A stretch of DNA of 64,000 bases, from the NCBI GenBank assembly GCA_022819745.1, contig JAJEGS010000021.1, forward strand, positions 124,001-188,000, written 5' to 3'. Numbering within the stretch: the first letter of the stretch is position 1; every line of letters begins with the position of its first letter. Shown one piece after another: positions 53,630 through 62,451 of this stretch. Origin of the DNA: Candidatus Latescibacterota bacterium (lineage in GTDB: Bacteria > Latescibacterota > UBA2968 > UBA8231). The notes under the pieces are model-generated. The model saw only the letters and a program-made list of their open reading frames with translations, was not told the DNA's origin and made no database searches. The position numbers and the translations under genes were made by a program.

Positions 53630-55984
53630 ATGGCTATGTCGAGCAAGCACCTCGCCATCTGCGCCTTACTGCTGTGCGCCGTCCCGGTCTGCGCCGACCA
53701 ACTGGTCTTCGACAGCGCCGCAGAATGGGCGACCTGGGAAAAGCCCTTCGGCCTGACGCAGGTGGGGAGCGAGGGACAATTACAACTGGTCAAATTCCGC
53801 AAAGATATCAACGCGGTGCAGGACGCCCACCTGTTCGCACACGAGACCAAAGGGCGCGGCGACTCGGTTTTCGGTGGCGTCTGGGAGGTAGGCTCTAGCC
53901 CGGAGACGGCCGCGCTGGCCATCGACGGCGATCCCGGGACGTTCTGGCAGCCCGACCCCGGTGCGGCACCCGAAGACTGGTTTATCACCATTGACCTAGG
54001 GCGCGCCGTACTCGCTCGCGAAATCCGCCTGATTTTTCCCGACCGGGAAGGGGCCCGTCCCTTCAGGCAGTTTACCGTGCTGATCAATACGGGCGTGCGC
54101 ATCGTCGCCACCCAAGACGTCTTTCTTTTTCGCTCGGTCTATCGCACCACTCGACCTAATGAGGCGACCTCCATCGCCATACCCCTCGGATTTTCCGGCA
54201 ACGACAGTACCTTGGTAATCGACGCCGGCCTGCGGGTAGAGCCGGATCGCCGCGACCACTACCAGCTCATCCAGTACGTCAGTATCATGGCCGAGGAACA
54301 AAGCGCGGACGGGGCCCTCGCCGAGATCGAGGTCATCGGCATCGGTGACAATATCGCCATCGGCACCGACCGGCGCGGCTCCTTCACCGACGGGGCCCGC
54401 GCCACGGCCACGGCCAACCTGTTCGACGCTAATCTCAACACCAACAACTCCATTTCCTCAGGCGTTGGCGAACTGGGTTGGAAGGAAAACGGCGTGTGGT
54501 TCGGAGTCGATATGGGCGCGGTGTTTTTCGTCGATGAGATGTTCATCTATTCGATGCGCCAGCAGGAGGGTACTCTGGGCTTTGGCGTCGGCGGCACCGG
54601 TCCCGGCCACACCATCCTCTTTTCGGACGGCACCCGCGCCTTGGTCAGCGGCCTGCCGGTGGCGGAGCCCTTCGACTACGCCGAACTGCTCACCCACCTC
54701 AACCCCGGTAGCGACCGCCTGCTCTATATCCGCTATCTCTTCAGACCGCGCAAAATGCGCTATTTGTTCTGGCACGGCGTCACCGACAGCGGCTGGGGCC
54801 AGGCCAAGTGGGGGGAGTTCATGGTCTTCTCTCCCGGCTATCCCGCCGAGGTCGTGCTGCGGTCCGATTTTATCGATCTGGGGGCCGTAGATGGTCGTCC
54901 CAAGGTCATCAACGCACTCTCTTGGGACGCCGAGCTGCCTGCGGACACCCGCATCCAATTGCGCTCGCGCTCGGGCAACGCGCTCAGCGAGCAATACACC
55001 TTCTACGACAAGAAGGGGGACGAGGTCACCGAGGAGAAATACAATAGTCTGCCCAAGGTTCTCAAAGGCCCCATCGACACCGCCTTGGTGGTGGGCGAGG
55101 ACTGGAGCGCGTGGAGCAACGAGTACCAGTCCTCGGGTGATCCCTTCAAGTCGGAGAGTCCGCGCCGCTTTGTGCAATTGGAACTGATCTTCGCCACCGA
55201 CGACCCCGAGTTCGCGCCGACGGTCCACTCGCTGGCGATCGAGTTTGAGGAGGCTTTGGTGCAGGAGGCCCTAGGACGCATCGAGCCGCGCGAGGTGCGC
55301 CCTAACGAGGCCACCCGCTTCACCTACTTCTTGGCGACGCGTGCGCTGCCCGCAGACAGCGGCTTCGACCTCTTGCGCTTTACCCTGCCTGGGCCGGTCG
55401 ACCTCAAGGCTGGCGTCGAGGTGAGCGCGGGGGCAACTCCTATCGATCCCGTGGCGGTGGAAGTGCGGGGCGACTCGCTCTTCATCGCCCTGCCAGAGGT
55501 GATCGCCGCCGACTCGCTTGAAGTCAGCTTTACTACCCGCGTCCTGCAGAACGCCGCCCTCTTCGCCCTCGACCTCGGCACCAACGAGCGACCGGGTCTG
55601 TGGCAATCGGTGGAGGCCATGTCCCGTCGCGCCAATATCGTGCTCTTGCCCGAACTGACTAGCAGCCGATGGCTCATCGACGACCTCGCGATAGACCCAC
55701 CGATCTTCACCCCCAATGGCGACGGGATCAACGACCGGGTCGCGATCCGCTTTGCCGTCTTGAAGGTCGCCGCGCCTGCACCGCAAGTGGAGATCTTCGA
55801 CTTGAGCGGGCACCAGGTGGCGCGGCTGAGCCCGTCATCGACGGGCAGTTTGCTGTCTTATCTGTGGAATGGAGTTGATATACAGGGTGCGGTCGTGCCG
55901 CCGGGGATCTACCTCTGCCGCATTGATCTGGGCGCTCAGACTGGCGAGGACGATGCCGTGCGTCTGATCGGGCTGGCGTACTGA
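53630..55984 (+). CDS. giant secreted protein with discoidin-like and FlgD-like domains (member 2)
   Basis: A 784-residue protein with a signal peptide (to about residue 22, ending CA). Around residue 95, AALAIDGDPGTFWQPDP and WFITIDLGRAVLAREIRL form an F5/8 type C (discoidin-like) carbohydrate-binding motif; a second such region lies further on. The C-terminal tail has TPNGDGINDRVAIRF, WNGVDIQGAVVPPGIYLCRI and ends GLAY. It is co-directional with member 1 (6-base gap). Its last 11 codons plus 24 bases downstream are repeated at 57313-57369. Confidence 0.78.
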   Translation: MAMSSKHLAICALLLCAVPVCADQLVFDSAAEWATWEKPFGLTQVGSEGQLQLVKFRKDINAVQDAHLFAHETKGRGDSVFGGVWEVGSSPETAALAIDGDPGTFWQPDPGAAPEDWFITIDLGRAVLAREIRLIFPDREGARPFRQFTVLINTGVRIVATQDVFLFRSVYRTTRPNEATSIAIPLGFSGNDSTLVIDAGLRVEPDRRDHYQLIQYVSIMAEEQSADGALAEIEVIGIGDNIAIGTDRRGSFTDGARATATANLFDANLNTNNSISSGVGELGWKENGVWFGVDMGAVFFVDEMFIYSMRQQEGTLGFGVGGTGPGHTILFSDGTRALVSGLPVAEPFDYAELLTHLNPGSDRLLYIRYLFRPRKMRYLFWHGVTDSGWGQAKWGEFMVFSPGYPAEVVLRSDFIDLGAVDGRPKVINALSWDAELPADTRIQLRSRSGNALSEQYTFYDKKGDEVTEEKYNSLPKVLKGPIDTALVVGEDWSAWSNEYQSSGDPFKSESPRRFVQLELIFATDDPEFAPTVHSLAIEFEEALVQEALGRIEPREVRPNEATRFTYFLATRALPADSGFDLLRFTLPGPVDLKAGVEVSAGATPIDPVAVEVRGDSLFIALPEVIAADSLEVSFTTRVLQNAALFALDLGTNERPGLWQSVEAMSRRANIVLLPELTSSRWLIDDLAIDPPIFTPNGDGINDRVAIRFAVLKVAAPAPQVEIFDLSGHQVARLSPSSTGSLLSYLWNGVDIQGAVVPPGIYLCRIDLGAQTGEDDAVRLIGLAY

Positions 55985-56007
55985 CGTCCGCTTCACCGCA
56001 TTCGCGA
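55951..56007 (+). repeat. 57-bp direct repeat, left copy
   Basis: This segment spans the last codons of secreted protein member 2 (VRLIGLAY and stop) and the following bases (GACGTCCGCTTCACCGCA). It matches 57313-57369 at 52 of 57 bases. The two copies enclose the sugar-acid dehydratase gene. The left copy is in a functional reading frame. Confidence 0.8.
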
Positions 56008-56037
56008 GTTGCCCATCTTTAGTCTTTCTTTTTTTTT

Positions 56038-56062
56038 GCGTAGATTCGCGTTAATTCGCGTA
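56038..56062. repeat. 10-nt-periodic intergenic repeat (TTCGCGT type)
   Basis: GCGTAG, ATTCGCGTTA and ATTCGCGTAG follow each other with ten-base spacing. It belongs to the same general class as the CTGCG repeat in the lipid operon. It lies between the left 57-bp direct repeat and the dehydratase gene. Confidence 0.35.
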
Positions 56063-56118
56063 GGCTTTGTAGCTTCTTCTTACATAAATCAATGTTATTA
56101 GAAAACAGGAGTTAAACG

Positions 56119-57291
56119 ATGAAGATAACTGGGGTTACACCGTGGCTCGTTAAATCACCAGCGCCTTACCTAGATACCGCCGGTGACCGCCCCGACAGAG
56201 AACGAGAGTATGTCTTCGTTCAAGTCTCAACAGACGAAGGGATCACAGGGTGGGGCGAAATTACCGGCACCAGCCCAGTAGCAAATAGAGCAGTCTGTGC
56301 CATGCTTGCACAAACCAGCAGTCTAATTGAAGGCGATGACGCAACGCGCATTGAGACGATATGGAACAAGGTTTTCCGAGCGTTCACCTACATGGGGACA
56401 CGGGGTGCCACCTCAAATATCGTCAGTGCTATTGATATCGCGTTGTGGGATATTCGCGGTAAGCAGTTGGGATTACCAATCTATGAACTGGTTGGCGGGG
56501 GACCCGTTCGGGACTCGATATCTCTTTACACGCATCCAGGGGGTGGGCAAGACCCAGAGAGCGCGGCAGCGCATTGCAAAGCGATTGCAGAAACAGGTCA
56601 TACCGCGTTGAAAACCGATCCGTTCCCTCACCATCCGGAAGAAGCCAATGGCTATTTGAGTGGGCAGATGGATGCCGCAGGAGAGGAACAGGGCGCAAAT
56701 GTGATCGCTGCAATTCGAGAAGCGGTCGGACCTGACATTCAAATTCTCATTGACTGTCACGGTCGGTTTGATGTTGCAACAGCGATTCGGCTCGCGAAAA
56801 GGTTGGAACCTTACAACATCGGATGGTTTGAAGAGCCGGTCCCCGTTGAAAGCTACCACGCATTGAAGCAGGTCAGACAGAACGTCAGCGTGCCAATCTG
56901 TGTCGGTGAGCGGCTCCAGACCCGCTATGAGTTCGTGCCAGTTCTTGAAAATGAACTCACGGACTATATCATGCCAGATGTGACGTGGGCGGGTGGTATT
57001 TCAGAGTTGAAGAAAATTGCGACGCAGGCGGAGGCGTACTACGTGCCGATCTCGCCACACGATGCAAGCGGTCCCATCAATGTGCTGGCTGGGGCGCATA
57101 CGATGATGACAGTCCCGAATTTCTACAAATTAGAGACCAGTCGCGCCAAGCTCAACGCTTATGATGTGCTAATCGACCATCCGTTGGATGTCAGAGACGG
57201 CTGCCTACATCTGTCCAACCGGCCCGGCTTGGGAATTGAGATGAACGTCGATTATCTGCGCAGTAAAGCGATCTCGCCATTCTCAGGCTAA
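56119..57291 (+). CDS. enolase-superfamily sugar-acid dehydratase (D-galactonate/mannonate dehydratase-like)
   Basis: A protein of 390 residues. After the capping domain the barrel holds K165-T-D167, D212 with H214 (LIDCHGRFD), E238 (WFEEPVP), E264 (VGERLQTR) and the catalytic His H314 (SPHDASGP). The HGRFD and GER motifs point to sugar-acid dehydratases such as D-galactonate dehydratase; exact substrate uncertain. An AGGAG site precedes the ATG. Codon use is less GC-biased than in the neighbours, and the gene lies between two 57-bp direct repeats, both signs of acquisition. Confidence 0.85.
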   Translation: MKITGVTPWLVKSPAPYLDTAGDRPDREREYVFVQVSTDEGITGWGEITGTSPVANRAVCAMLAQTSSLIEGDDATRIETIWNKVFRAFTYMGTRGATSNIVSAIDIALWDIRGKQLGLPIYELVGGGPVRDSISLYTHPGGGQDPESAAAHCKAIAETGHTALKTDPFPHHPEEANGYLSGQMDAAGEEQGANVIAAIREAVGPDIQILIDCHGRFDVATAIRLAKRLEPYNIGWFEEPVPVESYHALKQVRQNVSVPICVGERLQTRYEFVPVLENELTDYIMPDVTWAGGISELKKIATQAEAYYVPISPHDASGPINVLAGAHTMMTVPNFYKLETSRAKLNAYDVLIDHPLDVRDGCLHLSNRPGLGIEMNVDYLRSKAISPFSG

Positions 57292-57312
57292 GTGTGAACA
57301 CTTTGTAGGATT

Positions 57313-57369
57313 CGATACCGTGCGTCTGATCGGGCTAGCGTACTGACGCCCGTTTCACCGCATCCGCGA
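57313..57369 (+). pseudogene. 57-bp direct repeat, right copy: orphan 3' end of a secreted-protein gene
   Basis: The right copy encodes DTVRLIGLAY followed by a TGA in the same frame as the end of secreted protein member 2, but nothing upstream of it continues that frame. It differs from the left copy at five positions, one of them silent in the tail codons. It is a relic of a second gene end. The following 150 bases up to the oxygenase ATG hold no visible gene. Confidence 0.7.
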
Positions 57370-57520
57370 CTCCGCTCTCGATATTCCACGTTACAAGCCT
57401 CTGGACTTCAGATGTATGGTGAATTTTTCAATCGGCAGCTACAACCTTTTTGAGCATGTCTTTGTATCGTGCGAATAGTCCGTGTGGACTCAGCTTGCGA
57501 CGCATATTAAATTTCCCGCC

Positions 57521-58354
57521 ATGACAACCTCCCAAATATGGACCCCATTTGAAGCTCCCATCTCCGAGATCCTCGCCCAGTACCCCGAGCCGCTGATGGC
57601 CCTAGCGCGCGGCGAGGTGCCGGCCTTTGTGCTGCGCCAGCACTACAACCCCGCCCATTGCCGGGCGCTGATGCGGCGGTTCTACGAGCGCAGCCTGCTC
57701 TACGACCCCCACGAGGTCGGCGACGGCCAAGCGCGTCGCGTCGATATTGGCACTAGTTTTGGCCACCACCGCAGCGACCGCGAAAAGTTCCACGCCCACT
57801 CCGCGGAGACGCTGGCGTTATTTGAGACCCTCTTCGACGGCTATGACGATCCGGTCCGCACTATGTACGACGCCCTTGGCCAACTAGCGCCCGGCAAAGA
57901 GGTCAAGACCGCGCGCGAGCCGGACGGTCGCCTCTACGGCCCGGCCATCTTCCGCGTCTATCACCGGGAGACCGGCCACGGCCCGCACTACGATTCCGTC
58001 GCCAAGCGCACTCGGGCTTTCGAGTACCAGATTTCGCGCTTCAAACACCAGTTCGCTGGGGTGCTTTGCTTTCAGAATAGCACCAAGGAAGGCGGCACCG
58101 GGGAGCCGTACCTGTACAACTGTCCCTTTCGTCCCGCGCTCACCGAGCATTTGGGGCGCGAGGAATTCGCTGCCTACGTCGCCCGCGAGGGCATTGAGCG
58201 CGTCCAAGTTCAGCTCGAACCCGGCGACCTCTACTTTTTCTTTACCGAAAACATTCACGAGGTGCCCGCCGTCGTCGGCGATCAGCCACGGGCGGTGCTG
58301 GCCATCTTCTTTGCCATGTCCCCGGACGACGACGAGATCTACGTCTGGTCTTAA
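57521..58354 (+). CDS. 2-oxoglutarate/Fe(II)-type oxygenase
   Basis: A 277-residue protein with a double-stranded beta-helix pattern. The iron site appears as H156-Y-D158 (HGPHYDS) and the distal H246 (TENIHEV), with R257 suited to 2-oxoglutarate. Overall similarity to a named family is low; substrate unknown. The ATG at 57521 is preferred over a start 39 bases upstream. The last bases overlap the convergent peptidase gene by 4. Confidence 0.65.
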   Translation: MTTSQIWTPFEAPISEILAQYPEPLMALARGEVPAFVLRQHYNPAHCRALMRRFYERSLLYDPHEVGDGQARRVDIGTSFGHHRSDREKFHAHSAETLALFETLFDGYDDPVRTMYDALGQLAPGKEVKTAREPDGRLYGPAIFRVYHRETGHGPHYDSVAKRTRAFEYQISRFKHQFAGVLCFQNSTKEGGTGEPYLYNCPFRPALTEHLGREEFAAYVAREGIERVQVQLEPGDLYFFFTENIHEVPAVVGDQPRAVLAIFFAMSPDDDEIYVWS

Positions 58355-59718
58355 AACACCCGCACCACGGTTCCGCGCTCGGCTGCTAGCCGTTCTTCGG
58401 CCGCCTCCTTGGTCATCGGATTCTCCGGCCACTCCTCGGGCGCTATGTGCGACAGTCGCAGCAACAGGCGCGCTAGCTGTCCGACGTATTCTTTTAACTC
58501 CCGCGCGTTGAGCTTGTCGGCGGTGTCGGCTGGCTCGTGGTGGTAGTTGGAATCGGCGTGTCGGCCGCTAAAGCGCCAGCGCCACAGATGCGCCGCGTCA
58601 ATGCCCTCGCGCAAAAAGGGAAAGTGGTCTGAAGTCGCGTCGAGTTGGGACATGACGTGGCACTTTAGCCCGTCGCCCATTGCATTGAGTTGAGTTTGTA
58701 CCAAGCCGCGCAGATGTCCAAACGCCAGTACTAACCCCTTGATCGATCCGGTCGATAGCTCGTCGAGATTGATCGCCAGCCGCGGCTTTGCGGCGCAGTG
58801 TTGCCGCACGTATTCTCTCGATCCTTGGAAGATCTGCTCTTCGGCGCTGTACGTCGCAAAGCACAGGCTCATCCCCGGCTCGACGCCTAGCGCTGCTTTT
58901 AGTCCGGCTAGGACCCGCGCCGTCTCCAGCACTGCAATGGTGCCCGAGGCATTGTCGTTGCCTCCTGGTGCGCCGTACACCGTGTCGTGGTGCCCGCCCA
59001 ACATCAGCCGCTCCTCAGGCCACCGCGCCCCGGGAATCGAAGCGACCACATTGTGCGCCGGTGCTTGGTAAAACCGGCTATCAACGGTTAGCTTGAGCCG
59101 CTTGCCCTCACTGGCCCACTTCTGCAACAGTGCCCCGTGTTCTCGCGAGGTCGTCACCGCCGGAATGGGCAATTCGGCGGTCTCTGGCTCGCGCCAATCG
59201 CCGCCGTTGTGGTACTCCACTCGCCGTCCGTCCTTTGGATCAATCGCCACCACCGCCACCGCGCCAGCGTCGCACAGTGCTGCGAGCCGCACATTGGGCG
59301 GAGAGGGCGCGGTAAAAGGCTCCAGTGCTAGGTGCATGACGGCGATGCTTCCTTTGAGCTGGCCGCGCACTTGGTCGATTTCGTGCTCTGTGCCATAGCC
59401 CGCATTGACGATCCGGGCTTCGAGGTCGCACGGTGGACAGCGGTTGTAGGGCAAGAGGTCGATCTCCATATCCCCTACTGTTGCTTTTGCCCGTTCGTAC
59501 GCCCAGGTATTCAGTGCAAACTCCTCCAGCGCCGCATCGGCCAGTCCCGCCTGCGCAAACTGCTCCCGCAGGTACTCTACTGCTTGGCGCTCCCTCTCCG
59601 AAGAAGCCCAGCGCGGCCCGATCTGCTCGCACAACATCTCTACGTGGTCGCCGATCTGCGAGCCGGTCCAAGCCTCGCCAAAAATCCAGCGGTCGATTTC
59701 TCGCCAATTCAGTTCCAT
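58351..59718 (-). CDS. M28-family zinc metallopeptidase
   Basis: A 455-residue aminopeptidase-like enzyme. Metal ligands are visible in order: H244-D245 (GGHHDTVYG), D255 (PGGNDNASG), E293-E294 (SAEEQIF), D319 (INLDEL) and a C-terminal His in SNYHHEPADT, all as in co-catalytic di-zinc M28 peptidases. An inserted PA-like domain covers about residues 100-200. No signal peptide is seen, so it probably acts in the cytoplasm. The gene is convergent with the upstream oxygenase. Confidence 0.88.
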   Translation of the reverse strand: MELNWREIDRWIFGEAWTGSQIGDHVEMLCEQIGPRWASSERERQAVEYLREQFAQAGLADAALEEFALNTWAYERAKATVGDMEIDLLPYNRCPPCDLEARIVNAGYGTEHEIDQVRGQLKGSIAVMHLALEPFTAPSPPNVRLAALCDAGAVAVVAIDPKDGRRVEYHNGGDWREPETAELPIPAVTTSREHGALLQKWASEGKRLKLTVDSRFYQAPAHNVVASIPGARWPEERLMLGGHHDTVYGAPGGNDNASGTIAVLETARVLAGLKAALGVEPGMSLCFATYSAEEQIFQGSREYVRQHCAAKPRLAINLDELSTGSIKGLVLAFGHLRGLVQTQLNAMGDGLKCHVMSQLDATSDHFPFLREGIDAAHLWRWRFSGRHADSNYHHEPADTADKLNARELKEYVGQLARLLLRLSHIAPEEWPENPMTKEAAEERLAAERGTVVRVF

Positions 59719-59862
59719 CGCGTCCCTTTCTCGAAGTTGTCAAGTGCGTTATGCGTCTTCATTAGGATAGTAAATGTTGTTTCTCGACCAAAGGGGCGTT
59801 AGATTCCCCCGTATATGGACCATTAAAACTCAGACTCTCCACGGTTTTGAAAGGTGCCGCCG
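59719..59862. other. divergent intergenic region before secreted protein member 3
   Basis: The 144 bases between the peptidase start and the third secreted-protein gene must contain two divergent promoters. AT-rich runs (TAGTAAATGTTG, CCATTAAAACTC) are present, but no promoter could be fixed. No gene is seen. Confidence 0.3.
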
Positions 59863-62451
59863 ATGAATATCCGCACGAAACTCCTCGCGCGCTTTGTGCT
59901 GGTCAGTGCCGTGCTTTGGTCGAATGGGACCGAGGATTTGCTGGCTCAAGCAGGGCACCGGATCGACCGCAGTGCGAACCAAGTCATCGTCGGATCTGAC
60001 CACTGGGACCACTGGGAATTTGCGCCCGGTACCATCCAGATTTCTCCACTCGGAGAGGTGCGGCCCAATCGCGTTTACAAAAATACCAACGCCGCGCTGG
60101 ATATTGTCGATTTTCTGCGCTACAATCCCCCAGATTACCTCTCCAAGAAAGAGCCAGAAGACATTGTCCTCCTCGACGCCATTCAGGGTGGATCCAACCG
60201 CAGAGGAGTCGTCGCCGCCCTAGATGGCGACTTGACCACGTATTGGGAGCCCGATCCAGTCGATGAGAATGTAGATCTGTCGTCTCAGTGGTGGTTTACG
60301 GTGGATTTGGGCCGCGTTGTCTTCATCAACAAAATCGCGCTAAAATTCGTCGAGGAAGGAATGGGCGACCCCTTTCTTTTATTCGATGTACTGGTGTCGG
60401 ACGGACAGAAGCCAGTACAGGCAATCGGCGGGTCGAGCATCGAGTTCTTTCCGGTGCTCCAGACGCTAAAGCCCAACAAAAGCCAGCGAACCTTTGAGGT
60501 TGAACTCGACCCAGTAGGGCTCGACCAGCGCCGGGCTGTAGGGCGCTTTGTCCAAGTGGTTGTGCAGGCCAGCGATTTTGGCCGCGGCCGAGAAGTATCC
60601 CCAGAGGAGTACGACCAGCTACCCTCCGAGGACCGAGGGATCATCGAATATAGCAAGCGCCAAGCCGACGGGCGGGAGATCGTGGTCAAACAGGAAGTGT
60701 ACGAGGCCCTCGATCCGCAGCGGCGGGGGACGATACGCTACTTTCGGCGCGAGCGGCCTCGGTTGGCCGAACTCGAAGTTTGGACCCAAGGCGACGACTT
60801 GGCCAGTGGGGCCTTGCGGCGCAATGGCTCCATTTCTACTACGGTGCCCGGCAGCATCAATCCCCAATTGATGATCGACGGCAATGTGACCAGCGTAGAG
60901 GGGCTGACCCTCTTCAGCATCGAGAATCGGTTAGAGGATGAGTTGTTCATTGACTTGGGCTCGTTCTTCTGGATCCACAGCCACAGGATGAGTTTCACGG
61001 AGTACGCCCTTGGGAACCATCGATTGGAATTTTCGGACGGTTCGCGGGAGGTGGACGGGGGTCTCAAGTGGATCACTGCCGTGCGGCGCGAGCAAGTAAA
61101 GCGGGGCGTCGCGGGGGCCCTCAACGTCGATGGCAATGACTTCAATCCGGTAAAAGGGCGCTTTTTTCGCTTGGTGTACGAAGTAGAACATGTGCGCCTT
61201 CCCAACCGGAGCGCTACCAGGATGAGCGAGATACAACTTTTTGGCGAGGGGTTCTTGCCAGAGGTGCAGCTCGAGTCGGACCTGATCCGGTTGGGGGGCA
61301 GCCGCAACTTGGTCTCCCTCGAGTGGAATGCCCACACGCCGCCTGGCACCGAGGTGCTGCTTCAGACCCGCACCGGCGACACCTTGGGCGAGATCGTACA
61401 CTACTTCAAAAAGGATGGGACCGAAATCTCCGAAGCGGCTTACAACAAACTATTGAGCATTTTTCGCGGCGAGACTGTGTCCGAGGAAGTCGCCGGCGCG
61501 GACTGGGAGCCGTGGAGTGTGCCCTACGACGAGCCGGGAGGCAGCCCCATTACTTCGCCGTCACCACGAGAGTTTCTCAAGGTACGGGCGACGTTGCGCT
61601 CGGCCGCACCGGATGTGGCGGCGAGTTTGTCAGGGCTGCGGCTGAACTTTGCCGAGCCGGTGGCGCGGCGGCTCTTGGGCGAGGTAGTGCCCAGTCAGGT
61701 GGATCGGCTGGGGGCTGAGACTCCTTTTTCGGTGTATGTGCGACCTGAGTTTGGCGCAGGGGATGGGGGGTTCAACGAGTTGTTGTTGGAAGCACCGGCG
61801 GGCATGGAACTGACGTATGACGGGTTGTTGGGGAGCGCGGACGGGGAGAATTTTTCGCCATTGGCGGCGGAGGTGTTGGCCGCGGCGGCGGACCGGGTGC
61901 ATTTGTCCTTTGCTCCGCTGGAGCCGGGAAGCGAAGTGACGGCGTTGCGGATAGATTTTGCGGGGCGTCTGTTTTCTCGCGGTGGACCGCTAAAGGTGCA
62001 ACTGCGTCAAGGAGAAGATGGGGAGGGTATCTGGCAGCGCGTCGATCCTGGGGAAGCTGTGGAGACTGTTGGCAGCAATCGGCTGTTGGTGGTGGGGCAG
62101 CCGCAGAGTCGCTCGATTTTTGCGGATTTAGTGGTCGAGCCAGCAGTATTGACGCCGAATGGGGATGGGGTCAACGACGAGGTGGCGTTGCGCTTTTCAG
62201 TGGTGTTGGTGGAGGGCAGCCAGCGGGTTGAGGCGACTATCTACGATTTGCAGGGACGCTTGGTGCGTCGGCTAGCCGAGCAGCGGGATTTTGCCTCGGG
62301 GATTTACGAAATGGGGTGGGACGGAAGGAACGAACAGGGAACGCTCGTGCCGCCGGGGGTGTACGCAATGCATTTGCGGCTGGATGCCAATACGTCGGGG
62401 GCTGAGCTAGGGCAGGAGAAATTGGTGCGCACGCTAGCCGTGGCCTATTAG
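59863..62451 (+). CDS. giant secreted protein with discoidin-like and FlgD-like domains (member 3)
   Basis: The largest of the trio at 862 residues, with an N-terminal signal-like segment (LLARFVLVSAVLW). A discoidin-like motif is visible at VVAALDGDLTTYWEPDP and WWFTVDLGRVVFINKIAL. A region near the middle (REVSPEEYDQLPSEDRG) has charged EEYD-type repeats. The tail has TPNGDGVNDEVALRF, WDGRNEQGTLVPPGVYAMHL and ends AVAY. The ATG at 59863 has AAAGG 9 bases upstream; an upstream GTG at 59854 is less likely. The 3' end overlaps the TPR gene by 4 bases. Confidence 0.75.
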   Translation: MNIRTKLLARFVLVSAVLWSNGTEDLLAQAGHRIDRSANQVIVGSDHWDHWEFAPGTIQISPLGEVRPNRVYKNTNAALDIVDFLRYNPPDYLSKKEPEDIVLLDAIQGGSNRRGVVAALDGDLTTYWEPDPVDENVDLSSQWWFTVDLGRVVFINKIALKFVEEGMGDPFLLFDVLVSDGQKPVQAIGGSSIEFFPVLQTLKPNKSQRTFEVELDPVGLDQRRAVGRFVQVVVQASDFGRGREVSPEEYDQLPSEDRGIIEYSKRQADGREIVVKQEVYEALDPQRRGTIRYFRRERPRLAELEVWTQGDDLASGALRRNGSISTTVPGSINPQLMIDGNVTSVEGLTLFSIENRLEDELFIDLGSFFWIHSHRMSFTEYALGNHRLEFSDGSREVDGGLKWITAVRREQVKRGVAGALNVDGNDFNPVKGRFFRLVYEVEHVRLPNRSATRMSEIQLFGEGFLPEVQLESDLIRLGGSRNLVSLEWNAHTPPGTEVLLQTRTGDTLGEIVHYFKKDGTEISEAAYNKLLSIFRGETVSEEVAGADWEPWSVPYDEPGGSPITSPSPREFLKVRATLRSAAPDVAASLSGLRLNFAEPVARRLLGEVVPSQVDRLGAETPFSVYVRPEFGAGDGGFNELLLEAPAGMELTYDGLLGSADGENFSPLAAEVLAAAADRVHLSFAPLEPGSEVTALRIDFAGRLFSRGGPLKVQLRQGEDGEGIWQRVDPGEAVETVGSNRLLVVGQPQSRSIFADLVVEPAVLTPNGDGVNDEVALRFSVVLVEGSQRVEATIYDLQGRLVRRLAEQRDFASGIYEMGWDGRNEQGTLVPPGVYAMHLRLDANTSGAELGQEKLVRTLAVAY

